Shown: positions 8,098-16,245 of the stretch, piece after piece | Layout: every line of letters starts with the position of its first letter | How positions within the stretch are numbered: the stretch's first letter is position 1 | Source of the DNA: an uncultured Oscillospiraceae bacterium | GTDB taxonomy: Bacteria > Bacillota > Clostridia > Oscillospirales > Oscillospiraceae | Assembly: GCA_944387285.1 (NCBI GenBank) | Contig: CALXEH010000002.1 | Location: 1 to 64,000 of the forward strand | Length of the DNA: 64,000 bases | Direction: 5' to 3' | Program-made: the position numbers and the translations under genes | Notes under the pieces: generated by a model | The model's input: the letters and a program-made list of their open reading frames with translations, nothing else | What the model was told of the DNA's origin: nothing | The model's database searches: none

Positions 8098-9243
8098 ATG
8101 GCAAACCGCATAATGCTCAACGAGACCTCCTATCACGGCGCGGGCGCCGTTGCCGCCATCCCGGGCGAGATTGCCGCGCGCGGGCTGAAGAAGCCCCTGG
8201 TCTGCTGCGGCCCGTCCATACTGAAGCACGGCGTCGTGGCGAAGGTGACCGACCTGCTGGACGCGGCCGGCATCGGGTACGAGATCTTCTCCGACATCAA
8301 GGCCAACCCGACCATAGAGAACGTGCAGGCGGGCGTGGCGGCCTTCAAGGCGGCGGGCGCGGACTGCATCGTGGCCATCGGCGGCGGCAGCCCCATGGAC
8401 ACCTCCAAGGCCATAGGCATCATCATAAACAACCCCGAGTTCGCCGACGTGCGCAGCCTTGAGGGCGTGGCGGACACGAAGAAGCCCTGCGTGCCCATCA
8501 TCGCCGTGCCGACCACGGCGGGCACCGCGGCCGAGGTCACGATAAACTACGTCATCACGGACGTGGAGCGCCGCCGCAAGTTCGTCTGCGTCGACCCTCA
8601 CGACATGCCGGTGGTCGCCGTCGTCGACCCCGAGATGATGGATTCCATGCCGAAGGGCCTCACCGCCGCGACGGGCATGGACGCCCTGACCCACGCCATC
8701 GAGGGCTACACCACCCTGGCGGCCTGGGAGATGACGGACATGTTCCACCTGAAGGCCATTGAGCTCATCTCGAAGAACCTGCGCGGGGCCGTTGCGGGCA
8801 CGAAGGAAGGCCGCGAGGGCATGGCCCTGGGCCAGTACATCGCGGGCATGGGCTTCTCGAACGTGGGCCTGGGCATCGCCCACAGCATGGCGCACACCCT
8901 CGGCGCGGTGTACGACACGCCGCACGGCGTGGCCTGCGCGATGATGCTGCCCATCGTCATGGAGTACAACGCCGAGTGCACCGGCGAGCGCTACCGCGAG
9001 ATCGCGCGCGCCATGGGCGTCAAGGGCGTCGATGGGATGAGCCAGGCCGAGTACCGCGCCGCCGCCATAGAGGCCGTGCGCAAGCTCTCCGCCGACGTGG
9101 GCATCCCCGCGAAGCTCGAGGCCCTGAAGGAAGAGGACCTGCCCTTCCTCGCCGAGAGCGCCTATAACGACGCCTGCCGTCCCGGCAACCCCAAGGAGAC
9201 CAGCGTGGAGGACCTCACCGCCCTCTTCCGCAAGCTCATGTGA
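8098..9243 (+). CDS. fucO: Lactaldehyde reductase (iron-dependent alcohol dehydrogenase)
   Basis: 381 residues, closely matching E. coli FucO along its length: the opening MANRIMLNETSYHGAGAV, the NAD motif GGGSPMDTSKAIGII, PTTAGTAAEVTINYVITD and the iron ligands in GMDALTHAIEG, SMAHTLG and YDTPHGVA (one Asp and three His). FucO reduces L-lactaldehyde to (S)-1,2-propanediol with NADH, recycling NAD in anaerobic fucose or rhamnose use. It stands alone between its own promoter and terminator. Rhamnulose-1-phosphate aldolase, which makes lactaldehyde, is encoded 9 kb away (18573-19379). A broader 1,3- or 1,2-diol dehydrogenase role cannot be excluded. Confidence 0.93.
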   Translation: MANRIMLNETSYHGAGAVAAIPGEIAARGLKKPLVCCGPSILKHGVVAKVTDLLDAAGIGYEIFSDIKANPTIENVQAGVAAFKAAGADCIVAIGGGSPMDTSKAIGIIINNPEFADVRSLEGVADTKKPCVPIIAVPTTAGTAAEVTINYVITDVERRRKFVCVDPHDMPVVAVVDPEMMDSMPKGLTAATGMDALTHAIEGYTTLAAWEMTDMFHLKAIELISKNLRGAVAGTKEGREGMALGQYIAGMGFSNVGLGIAHSMAHTLGAVYDTPHGVACAMMLPIVMEYNAECTGERYREIARAMGVKGVDGMSQAEYRAAAIEAVRKLSADVGIPAKLEALKEEDLPFLAESAYNDACRPGNPKETSVEDLTALFRKLM

Positions 9244-9263
9244 GCCGCGAAGGCATAAAAAGA

Positions 9264-9298
9264 CCCCGGACGGGCCAAAACCCGTCCGGGGATTTTTT
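9264..9298. terminator. Bidirectional Rho-independent terminator
   Basis: An 11-base perfect stem, CCCCGGACGGG / CCCGTCCGGGG (9264-9274 and 9281-9291), loop CCAAAA, with a T run on the plus side and TCTTTTTA on the minus side. It serves fucO and the convergent zinc-ribbon gene. Confidence 0.9.
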
Positions 9299-9308
9299 GT
9301 CCTGGGCC

Positions 9309-9776
9309 TTATTTGTCTTCGTCCTCGTCCTCGTCCTCGCCGTCGATGGGCTCGACGCCCTCAAACTCGAGGGTCTCGCCGCAGTTCGGGCACTCTATGG
9401 AGCCGAGGTCCAGCACGTCCTCGTCGATGGTGATGGTGTTCTCGCAGGCGGGGCAGGTGACCTCGTAGAACACGGGCTCGCCGTCCTCGTCCTCGCCGCA
9501 GCAGCAGCCGCCGCAGTAGTCCTCATCCTCATCGTCGTCATCTTCGTCCTCGTCCACGTCGTAGACGATGTCCTCGATGTCGGAGAGGTCGTCGCTCACC
9601 TGGTCGATGGCCTCGCCGAGCTCCCAGGCGTTTTCCTCCAGGTCCTCGATGTCGTGCGCCAGGTCCTCGAGAATGTCCATGATGGCGTCGAGCACGCGGC
9701 CCTCTTTAGTTTCCTTGTCTATGCCGAGGCCCTCGGCCAGACCCTTCAGATAGGCCACCTTTTCGGAAGTTGTCAT
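9309..9776 (-). CDS. CD1247 N-terminal-domain protein with zinc ribbon
   Basis: 155 residues. Residues 1-50 (opening TTSEKVAYLKGLAEGLGID, then a predicted helix through EDLAHDIEDLEENA) fit the CD1247 N-terminal domain common in Clostridia. A very acidic Asp/Glu run follows (about 74-86), then CGGCCCG, then a two-CxxC zinc ribbon (CPAC near 109 and CPNC near 129) and an acidic tail. The start is ATG 9776, preceded by GAGGAGG. The function is unknown; a regulatory or rRNA-associated role is only a guess. It follows efp by 34 bases on the same strand and ends at the shared terminator. Confidence 0.85.
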   Translation of the reverse strand: MTTSEKVAYLKGLAEGLGIDKETKEGRVLDAIMDILEDLAHDIEDLEENAWELGEAIDQVSDDLSDIEDIVYDVDEDEDDDDEDEDYCGGCCCGEDEDGEPVFYEVTCPACENTITIDEDVLDLGSIECPNCGETLEFEGVEPIDGEDEDEDEDK

Positions 9777-9810
9777 ACCTGCTCCTCCTCTCGGATAATC
9801 AGAATAGTGT

Positions 9811-10374
9811 TCAGCCCTTCGCGCGCTCCAGGTACTCGCCGGTGCGCGTGTCGATCTTGATCTTGTCGCCCTCGTTGATGAAGAGGGGCACCTTGACCTC
9901 GGCGCCGGTCTCGAGCGTCGCGGGCTTGGTGGCGTTGGTGGCGGTGTTGCCGGCAAAGCCCGGGTCGGTCTGGGTGACCTCGAGCTCCACGAAGTTGGGC
10001 GGCTCGACCGCGAACACGTTGCCCTTGTAGCTCATGACCACGCAGACCATGTTCTCCTTCACGAACTTGAAGCTGTCGCCCAGCAGAGAGCCGTCGATGG
10101 GGATGAGCTCATAGCTCTCGGGGTCCATGAAGTAGTAGAGGTTGCCGTCGGCATAGCTGTACTCCATGCTCTTGCGCTCGACCGTGGCCTCCTCGAACTT
10201 CGCCGTGGGGTTGAAGGAAGTCTCGGTGACGGCGCCGGTCATGACGTTCTTCATCTTGGTGCGGACAAAGGCCGCGCCCTTGCCGGGCTTGACGTGCTGG
10301 AAGCTGACGACGGTCATGACCTGCCCGTCCATCTCAAAGGTGACGCCGTTTCTGAAATCGCCTGCTGTTATCAT
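9811..10374 (-). CDS. efp: Translation elongation factor P
   Basis: 187 residues with the KOW-like N-terminal domain, central OB domain and C-terminal OB domain. EF-P enters the ribosomal E site and relieves stalling at polyproline. The modification loop reads [10 protein letters not shown] with Lys32 at the tip, as in Bacillus EF-P, where this lysine carries 5-aminopentanol. The genes linked to that modification, ymfF and ymfH, are present at 40071-42639. It has its own promoter (10404-10432) downstream of the aminopeptidase gene, the same neighbour pair as yqhT-efp in Bacillus. Confidence 0.97.
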   Translation of the reverse strand: MITAGDFRNGVTFEMDGQVMTVVSFQHVKPGKGAAFVRTKMKNVMTGAVTETSFNPTAKFEEATVERKSMEYSYADGNLYYFMDPESYELIPIDGSLLGDSFKFVKENMVCVVMSYKGNVFAVEPPNFVELEVTQTDPGFAGNTATNATKPATLETGAEVKVPLFINEGDKIKIDTRTGEYLERAKG

Positions 10375-10403
10375 AAATCCTGTCCTCCTGTGGCAGATTG
10401 ATT

Positions 10404-10432
10404 AATATAACCAAGATATTTTACACTATGAA
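10404..10432 (-). promoter_or_regulatory. efp promoter
   Basis: On the minus strand TTCATA (10427-10432), 17 bases, TATATT (10404-10409). The start codon of efp lies 30 bases downstream, with an AGGAGG ribosome site. Confidence 0.6.
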
Positions 10433-10456
10433 ACGCATTTTGGCAAGTACCAACGT

Positions 10457-11527
10457 TTACAGTATCAGCAATTCCTTCGGCGCCTTCGTGATGTCGACGC
10501 AGCCCTCGCCGGTGAGGTAGAGCACGTCCTCGATCCTGACGCCGAAGCGGCCCGGCAGGTAGATGCCCGGCTCGGCGGAGATGACCGCGCCCTCGGGCAT
10601 GGGCCTGGTGTTGGAGGGTGCCGCCGTGGGCTGCTCGTGGATGTCGAGGCCGACGCCGTGGCCGAAGCCGTGGCCGAAATACGGCCCGTAGCCCGCGTCG
10701 GCTATGACCTTGGCCGCCGCGTTGTGGATATCCGCGCCGGTGACGCCGGGCCGCGCCTTTGCGATGCCGGCCTTCTGCGCCTCGAGCACGGTGTAATAGA
10801 CGTTTTTCATCTCCTCCGTCGCGCTGCCTATGGCCACGGTGCGCGTCATGTCGGAGCAGTAGCCGTCCTTCACGCAGCCGAAGTCCATGGTGACGAAGTC
10901 GCCGGCCTTGAGCCTCTCGTCTCCCGGCACGCCGTGGGGCATGCTGCTCTTGGCGCCGGTGACGACTATGGGGTCGAAGGAGTTGCCCTCCGCCCCGTGC
11001 AGGCGGAGCCTGTAGGTGAGCTCGGCGGCGATCTCGCGCTCCACCGCGCCGGGCTTCAGCAGGGGCAGGACCTCCTCCAGCGCCTTTTCGGCTATGCGCT
11101 GCGCGGCGACCAGGCTCCCGAGCTCCTCGGCGGTCTTGCAGGCGCGCAGCGCCGAGAGCAGCTCCTGGGCCGGCAGCAGCCTCAGGCCCAGCGCCTCCTC
11201 CAGCCTGAGCCAGGCGGCGTGGCTGAGTTTTTCCTCCTCGGCCCCGAGCTTTTCAGCCCCGGCCTTTTCCAGCAGTTCCGCCAGTATGCGCGCGATCGGC
11301 CGCTCCCTCGTCGTCAGTATGACCTCTACGCCCTCGGCCGCCTGCCTCTGCGCCGCCTCGATGTAGCGCGAATCCGTGACCAGCCAGGCCGCGTCGCGCG
11401 TGACCAGCGCCGCGCTGTCCGTGGGCAGAAAGCCCGTGGCGTAGAAGATGTCCCGGTCGTCCATGAGCAGCAGGGCGTCCAGCCCGCGCTCGGCCACCGC
11501 TTCCTTGACCATCAAAGTGTTTGCCAT
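10457..11527 (-). CDS. Xaa-Pro aminopeptidase, M24B family
   Basis: 356 residues: an N-terminal creatinase-like domain (1-125) and a pita-bread metallopeptidase domain. The metal ligands are visible in MDFGCVKDGYCSDMTRT (two Asp), HGFGHGVGLDIHE (His), SAEPGIYLPG (Glu) and VRIEDV (Glu). The enzyme removes N-terminal residues before proline. Its SD is GGAGG. It follows the GerMN-like lipoprotein gene by 17 bases, so it may share the comEA operon transcript, while efp next door has its own promoter. The pairing with EF-P matches Bacillus yqhT. Confidence 0.93.
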   Translation of the reverse strand: MANTLMVKEAVAERGLDALLLMDDRDIFYATGFLPTDSAALVTRDAAWLVTDSRYIEAAQRQAAEGVEVILTTRERPIARILAELLEKAGAEKLGAEEEKLSHAAWLRLEEALGLRLLPAQELLSALRACKTAEELGSLVAAQRIAEKALEEVLPLLKPGAVEREIAAELTYRLRLHGAEGNSFDPIVVTGAKSSMPHGVPGDERLKAGDFVTMDFGCVKDGYCSDMTRTVAIGSATEEMKNVYYTVLEAQKAGIAKARPGVTGADIHNAAAKVIADAGYGPYFGHGFGHGVGLDIHEQPTAAPSNTRPMPEGAVISAEPGIYLPGRFGVRIEDVLYLTGEGCVDITKAPKELLIL

Positions 11528-11544
11528 TTTTCCGCCTCCAAATA

Positions 11545-12006
11545 CTATTCGGCCTCCATTTCGGCCGCTAAGATCAGATCCCCGGCGTCCATCGCCGGCC
11601 CGAGCCTCTGGCCGAGCAGGTAGAAGCTCACCCGCTCTATCCCCTCGATCCCGCAGAAGGTCAGGACCGCGCAGCCCTCGGCCACGGTGCGTTCAAAGCC
11701 CTCCAGCTCCGCCCAGCCCTGGCTGACCTCCAGCTTGAGCTCAACGCCCTCCAGCCTCCAGCCCAGGATGTCCGCGCCCTCGGGCGCGGCGCGGGTCAGG
11801 CCGGGCTCGTCGGGCTCGGAATTGAAGGCCGCGGCCAGCCCGGCTATGAGCTCGGTGCCCGCCGGCAGCCTCCGGCTCTCCGGCACAGCGACGCTGCCCT
11901 CGCTCCTGCGCCAGACGCTTATCTGCACCGCGTCGCCGGCGCAGCCGGCCAGGCCCGCCAGCAGGCCCAGGCAGAGCAGCAGCGCCGCAAGTCTCCTCAG
12001 CTTCAC
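11545..12006 (-). CDS. GerMN-like lipoprotein
   Basis: 153 residues with a signal ending in the lipobox LAGC (Cys22). The remaining 130 residues resemble a single GerMN (sporulation/spore-germination) domain: the LKLEVSQGWAELEG strand and IEGIERVSFYLLGQRLG are typical of that fold. GerMN domains are found in cell-envelope proteins near cell-wall enzymes. The gene overlaps the upstream sensor kinase by four bases, so the lipoprotein probably works with that kinase at the cell surface. The domain call is by pattern only. Confidence 0.7.
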   Translation of the reverse strand: MKLRRLAALLLCLGLLAGLAGCAGDAVQISVWRRSEGSVAVPESRRLPAGTELIAGLAAAFNSEPDEPGLTRAAPEGADILGWRLEGVELKLEVSQGWAELEGFERTVAEGCAVLTFCGIEGIERVSFYLLGQRLGPAMDAGDLILAAEMEAE

Positions 12007-13448
12007 TGCCCGCCGCCTCCCTTCTCCGGCTCGGGAAAATACACCGTGAACCTGGTGCCGCCGCCCTCGCGCGCGGCGACCTCTATGCTGCCGCCCAGGG
12101 CGGCCACGGCGTCGTGGACTATCGAGAGCCCCAGCCCGCTGCCGCCGCGCTCGCGCGAGCGCGCCTTGTCCACGCGGTAAAAGCGCGAGAAGATGTTGGG
12201 CAGGTCGCTCTCGGGTATGCCTATGCCCCGGTCCTCGACGATGAGCAGCACCTTGCCGCCCTCTTTCCTCATGCGTATATCGACCGAGCCGCCTTCGACG
12301 TTGTATTTCACCGCGTTCTCGGCCAGGTTGAAGACTATCTGGTACACGTCGTCCTCGGGCGCGAGGATGACGCAGCCGGGCTGCGGCTCGCAGCCGAGCG
12401 TGACGCCCAGCTTTTCCGCCAGCGGCGCCAGCAGGCGCAGGGTGGAGGCCGAGACCTCCGCCAGGTCCACGGGCGTCCTAGGGGCCGCGGCCCCGTCGTC
12501 CCGGCGGGAGAGGTCCAGCAGCTTTTCCGTCGTGCGCTGGAGCCGGTCCGCCTCCGTGCCTATGTCCGAGACGAACTCGCGCATGGTGGCCTCGTCCATG
12601 CCCTCGGACTGCTCGATGCTGTCCGCCAGCAGGCGTATGGCCGCCAGCGGCGTCTTGAGCTCGTGCGAGGCGTCGGAGACGAAGCGCCGCCGCTGCTGCT
12701 CCGTCGTCTCGAGGGTCTGGGTCATGTTGTTGAACTCCTCGCACAGCTCGGTGAGCTCGTCGTTGCCCTCGGGCTTGAGCCTGTGCTCGTAGTCGCCGCC
12801 GCGCACGACCCTGATCGCCTCAGCCAGGCGCGTGATGCGCCCCGTCAGCGCGCGCGAGAAGACCACCGTCAGCGCCAGCGCCGCCGCGCTCACCGCCAGG
12901 GAGATGCCCACCATGCGGTTGAGTATGGACAGCAGCAGCTCCGCCTGGGCCTCGTCGTATTCGTACACGCACACGGTGCCCAGGATCAGCCCGCCGTTCC
13001 TGACCGGCAGGGCCGCCGCGGAGAAGAAGGCGCCCGACGCGAACCTCGAGCCGAACATCTGCTTGCCGTTGAGCGCGTACTGCACTTCCCTGAGCAGGGC
13101 GTACCTGCCCTCGAAGGCGGGCTGGTCGCTGTCGTAGAGCACGAGCCCGGCCGCGTCCGTGACCAAAAAGCGGCTCGAGGAGCTCAGCTCCAGCAGATCC
13201 ATGACCTGGCCCACGGAATCCGGCGTCATCCGGTCGAGGCCCGAGAGCGAGGAGGACACGACCGCCGCCTGGCCGAGCAGCGAGCTCTCCTTCTCCTTGA
13301 ACACCAGGTCGCGCGAGGCGGCGATGGGCAGGGTGTTCAGGAGCACGATCAGCCCGGTCACGAGCAGGAAAAAGGAGAGCACGAACTTAAACTGCACGCG
13401 CTCTGTTATCCTCCGGCGTTTTCTGTTCCTGCCTTCCCTGCCGCTCAT
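12003..13448 (-). CDS. Sensor histidine kinase
   Basis: 481 residues: membrane segment at about 22-42, extracytoplasmic sensing region to about 175, second membrane segment at about 177-200, HAMP linker (about 200-250), HisKA domain with phosphoacceptor SHELKTPLAAIR (about 262), and HATPase domain with N box NLAENAVKYN, G1 DRGIGIP and G2 GGSGLGLSIV. It phosphorylates the response regulator encoded 10 bases upstream. The architecture resembles PhoR/WalK-type envelope sensors. The following lipoprotein gene overlaps its stop. The signal is unknown. Confidence 0.95.
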   Translation of the reverse strand: MSGREGRNRKRRRITERVQFKFVLSFFLLVTGLIVLLNTLPIAASRDLVFKEKESSLLGQAAVVSSSLSGLDRMTPDSVGQVMDLLELSSSSRFLVTDAAGLVLYDSDQPAFEGRYALLREVQYALNGKQMFGSRFASGAFFSAAALPVRNGGLILGTVCVYEYDEAQAELLLSILNRMVGISLAVSAAALALTVVFSRALTGRITRLAEAIRVVRGGDYEHRLKPEGNDELTELCEEFNNMTQTLETTEQQRRRFVSDASHELKTPLAAIRLLADSIEQSEGMDEATMREFVSDIGTEADRLQRTTEKLLDLSRRDDGAAAPRTPVDLAEVSASTLRLLAPLAEKLGVTLGCEPQPGCVILAPEDDVYQIVFNLAENAVKYNVEGGSVDIRMRKEGGKVLLIVEDRGIGIPESDLPNIFSRFYRVDKARSRERGGSGLGLSIVHDAVAALGGSIEVAAREGGGTRFTVYFPEPEKGGGGQ

Positions 13449-13458
13449 TTATCCGGCC

Positions 13459-14139
13459 TCACTCGGCGAAGTAGTAGCCGACGCCCCATTTGGTGATGAT
13501 GAGCTTCGGCGAGGCGGGCCTGTCCTCGAGCTTTTCGCGCAGGCGGCGGATGTGTACGTCCACGGTGCGGGCGTCGCCCTGGTAGTCGTAGCCCCAGACC
13601 AGGTCGAGCAGGTTGTCCCGGCTGTAGACCTTGCCGGGGTTCCTGATGAAGAGCTCGATGAGGTCGAACTCCCTTGCGGTGAGCTCGACGTGCGCGCCGT
13701 TTTTGCGCGCCGTGCGTTTTTCGGTGTCGATCTCGAGCCCGCCCTTTTCGAGCACCGAGGCCGAGGGCCCGGCGGCCGGCATGGAGGCGCGGCGCAGCAG
13801 GGCGCGGATGCGCGCCTTGAGCTCGAGGATGTTGAAGGGCTTGGTCACATAGTCGTCCGCGCCGGACTCGAAGCCGAGCAGCTTGTCGGCGTCCTCGCTC
13901 CTGGCCGTGAGCATGATGATGGGCACGGTGGAAAAGCCCCGTATCTTCTGGCAGGCCTCCAGCCCGTCCAGGCCCGGCATCATGAGGTCGAGGATGATGA
14001 GGCTGTAGTCGCCCGAGGCGGCCAGCTGCACCGCGCTCTCGCCGTCATAGCAGGCGTCCACGGTGTAGCCCTCGTTTTCCAGGTTGAATTTTATGCCCTT
14101 GACGAGCAGTTTTTCGTCGTCCACGACGAGTATTTTCAT
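13459..14139 (-). CDS. OmpR/PhoB-family response regulator
   Basis: 226 residues. The receiver domain has the acidic pair (VVDDE), phosphoacceptor Asp in IILDLMMPGLDG (about 51-53) and Lys in VTKPF. The C-terminal winged helix ends in TVDVHIRRLREKLE and WGVGYYFAE. It overlaps comEA by four bases and precedes its kinase, so comEA, regulator, kinase and lipoprotein form one operon. Similarity to PhoP/WalR is general. Confidence 0.95.
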   Translation of the reverse strand: MKILVVDDEKLLVKGIKFNLENEGYTVDACYDGESAVQLAASGDYSLIILDLMMPGLDGLEACQKIRGFSTVPIIMLTARSEDADKLLGFESGADDYVTKPFNILELKARIRALLRRASMPAAGPSASVLEKGGLEIDTEKRTARKNGAHVELTAREFDLIELFIRNPGKVYSRDNLLDLVWGYDYQGDARTVDVHIRRLREKLEDRPASPKLIITKWGVGYYFAE

Positions 14140-14462
14140 GCAGCGTCCTCCAATCCTCCGGCGCAGACGTAATCCCGCAGCCCGTCGAGCACGGCGGGGC
14201 CTATGCCGGGAACCTCCAGCAATTCTTCGACGTCAGAAAAGGGGCCGGATCCCAGCCTGTACTCGATGATGGCGGCGGCCTTCACCTCGCCTATGCCCGG
14301 CAGCAGCTGCAGCTCGGCCGCGTCGGCGGAGTTGATGTCCACGAGCCTGGGCTCGGCGCCCTCGGCCGCGACGCTGCTGCGCCCTCTCAGGGTCCCGGAC
14401 AGGAGCACAAAGGCCAGCGCCAGCAGGATGCAGGCTGCGGCCGGTAAATACGACCTGCGCAA
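14136..14462 (-). CDS. comEA: ComEA-like helix-hairpin-helix DNA-binding protein
   Basis: 108 residues: an N-terminal membrane anchor (about 7-23), a short linker and a tandem helix-hairpin-helix domain (VDINSADAAELQLLPGIG, then EELLEVPGIGPAVLDGLRDY). ComEA binds incoming double-stranded DNA outside the membrane during natural transformation. The start codon is TTG, supported by GGAGGTGAG with about 7-base spacing. No comEC or comGA lies in the window. It heads the operon with the two-component system, which is an unusual partner for comEA. Confidence 0.88.
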   Translation of the reverse strand: MRRSYLPAAACILLALAFVLLSGTLRGRSSVAAEGAEPRLVDINSADAAELQLLPGIGEVKAAAIIEYRLGSGPFSDVEELLEVPGIGPAVLDGLRDYVCAGGLEDAA

Positions 14463-14493
14463 GGCCGCTCACCTCCGAAGGGATTTTTTGCTG

Positions 14494-14522
14494 TTGCTTT
14501 TCGCAGGAAGCACTTGTATAAT
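14494..14522 (+). promoter_or_regulatory. promoter of the carboxypeptidase gene
   Basis: TTGCTT (14494-14499), 17 bases, TATAAT (14517-14522). The start codon is 55 bases downstream. The 115-base gap is shared with the divergent comEA operon. Confidence 0.6.
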
Positions 14523-14577
14523 AATGAAAGCCCCTTGTGCTATGACGCTATGATAACACATTATTGCGGAGATTGAT

Positions 14578-16182
14578 ATGAAAAAAATCAGCTTGCTGCC
14601 CATATTTTTGCTCGTAGTCCTGCTGGCCGGCCTGCTTGCGCCGCAGGCGCTGGCGCTGGAGCCGCCAGAGCTCACCAGCACGGCCGCCGTGCTCGTGGAC
14701 CAGGATTCGGGCCGGGTGCTCTTTGAGAAAAACGCCGACCAGACCGCCTACCCCGCCTCGCTGACGAAGGTCATGACCGTGCTCATCGCGGTCGAGGCGA
14801 TAGAAAGGGGCGAGTTCGCGCTCACCGACAGCGTCACCGCAAGCGACAGCTGTCTTGAAGGCATGGTCGAGGACGGCAGCACGGCGGGCATAGTCCCGGG
14901 CGAGACGATGCCGCTCAAGGACCTGCTCTACTGCGCGCTGCTCGCCTCCGCAAACGAGGCCTGCAACGTCATCGGCGAGTACATAGGCGGCACGGTGACG
15001 GATTTCGTCGCCATGATGAATTCCCGGGCCGCCGAGCTCGGCTGCACCGGCACGCACTTTGCCAATACCCACGGCCTGCCGGATGAGGAGCACTACACCA
15101 CGGCGAGGGACATGTCCCTCATCTACCGCGAGGCGCTCTCGCACGAGGTCTTCGCAGAAATAGCGGGCACGATAAGCTACACCGTGGCGGCGACGAACGT
15201 CGCGGCGGAACGGCAGCTGTCGAACACGAACGGGCTCATAAACCAGAACACCCAGCTCTACTCCGGCAACTACTACGAGTACGCGAAGACCGGCAAGACC
15301 GGCCACACCAGCGCCGCGGGCTACTGCCTGGTCTCCTCCGCGGAGAAGGACACGGTCCGGCTCATCGCCGTCGTCCTCGGCGGGCAGGCCACGCAGAACA
15401 GCTCCGGCGGCTACGACTACGGCAACTTCATCGACAGCCGCACCCTCTACAACTGGGGCTTTGAGAACTTCAGCGTCCGCGAGATCCTCAGCTCCTCCGA
15501 GCTCGTCACCGAGGTCGAGGTCGCCATGGCCGAGGACGACGGCAAGGCCACGCTCCGGCCCAACAGCGTCATCACCGCGCTCATCGCCAACGACTTCGAC
15601 ATCTCCGGGCTCGAGCGCGACATAGTCATCTACAGCGTCCGGGACGGCGAGACGCTCGAGGCGCCCATCGCCGCGGGCACCGTGCTCGGCGAGATCACCC
15701 TCAGCCTCGACGGCGAAGTCTACGGCAGCACCCAGCTCATCGCGGGCAGCGCGGTGGAGCTCTCCAAGCTGCAGTACATGAAAAACCAGGTCGCGAACGT
15801 CCTGGGCATGACCTGGGTGAAGATCGTCATCGTGGCCCTGGCCCTGGCCCTTGTGAGCTACATCGCCCTTGTCATCCGCTACAGGGTGCTGCACAAGCGC
15901 CACATGCGCGAGCTGCGCCGCGCGAGGCTCGAGCGCCAGCGCCGTATGGAGGCCGAAAACGCCACCCGGGTCTTCAGCGAGCAGCCGCCGGCCCAGGCCC
16001 CGAGGCAGCGCGAGACGGTCACAGCCGCTGCGCCGCGGCCGCGCCAGCCCCAACAGCCGCAGCAGCCGCGCCGGCAGCCCCAGCCGCCTCAACCCCAGGC
16101 CCAGGCGGACGAGGAAAAGCTCAAAGCGCAGGAAAAGGCGCGCCGGGACTACTTTGAGGAGTTCTTCAAGAACAAGGATTGA
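14578..16182 (+). CDS. D-alanyl-D-alanine carboxypeptidase (DacF/PBP5 type)
   Basis: 534 residues. A signal peptide (1-26, ending ALA) is followed by the S11 domain with SLTK (SxxK, about 60-63), SAN (about 124) and KTGKTG (about 240). This enzyme trims the terminal D-Ala of peptidoglycan pentapeptides. A membrane helix at about 417-438 anchors the C-terminus, with a basic, Gln/Pro-rich cytoplasmic tail (about 455-534) that is long for the family. The monocistronic unit is bounded by its own promoter and terminator. DacF homologues act in spore cortex formation, but no sporulation promoter is visible here, so a vegetative role is equally possible. Confidence 0.93.
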   Translation: MKKISLLPIFLLVVLLAGLLAPQALALEPPELTSTAAVLVDQDSGRVLFEKNADQTAYPASLTKVMTVLIAVEAIERGEFALTDSVTASDSCLEGMVEDGSTAGIVPGETMPLKDLLYCALLASANEACNVIGEYIGGTVTDFVAMMNSRAAELGCTGTHFANTHGLPDEEHYTTARDMSLIYREALSHEVFAEIAGTISYTVAATNVAAERQLSNTNGLINQNTQLYSGNYYEYAKTGKTGHTSAAGYCLVSSAEKDTVRLIAVVLGGQATQNSSGGYDYGNFIDSRTLYNWGFENFSVREILSSSELVTEVEVAMAEDDGKATLRPNSVITALIANDFDISGLERDIVIYSVRDGETLEAPIAAGTVLGEITLSLDGEVYGSTQLIAGSAVELSKLQYMKNQVANVLGMTWVKIVIVALALALVSYIALVIRYRVLHKRHMRELRRARLERQRRMEAENATRVFSEQPPAQAPRQRETVTAAAPRPRQPQQPQQPRRQPQPPQPQAQADEEKLKAQEKARRDYFEEFFKNKD

Positions 16183-16187
16183 ACACG

Positions 16188-16220
16188 AGCCCTGTCCCCT
16201 TCGGGATGGGGCTTTGTTTT
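16188..16220 (+). terminator. Rho-independent terminator
   Basis: AGCCCTGTCC / GGATGGGGCT (16188-16197 and 16204-16213, two G-U pairs), 6-base loop, then TTGTTTT. Confidence 0.7.
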
Positions 16221-16245
16221 GAACTGCGCTGAAAGGAGCGACGCT

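Noticed and set aside
8098-9243. Annotation as a generic butanol dehydrogenase
   Set aside because: The similarity to FucO extends from the first residues through GTAAEVTINYVITD and the DPHDMP segment.
15960-16140. Gln/Pro-rich repeat at the end of the carboxypeptidase as a separate repeat element
   Set aside because: It is in frame, part of the cytoplasmic tail, and not a nucleotide-level repeat.
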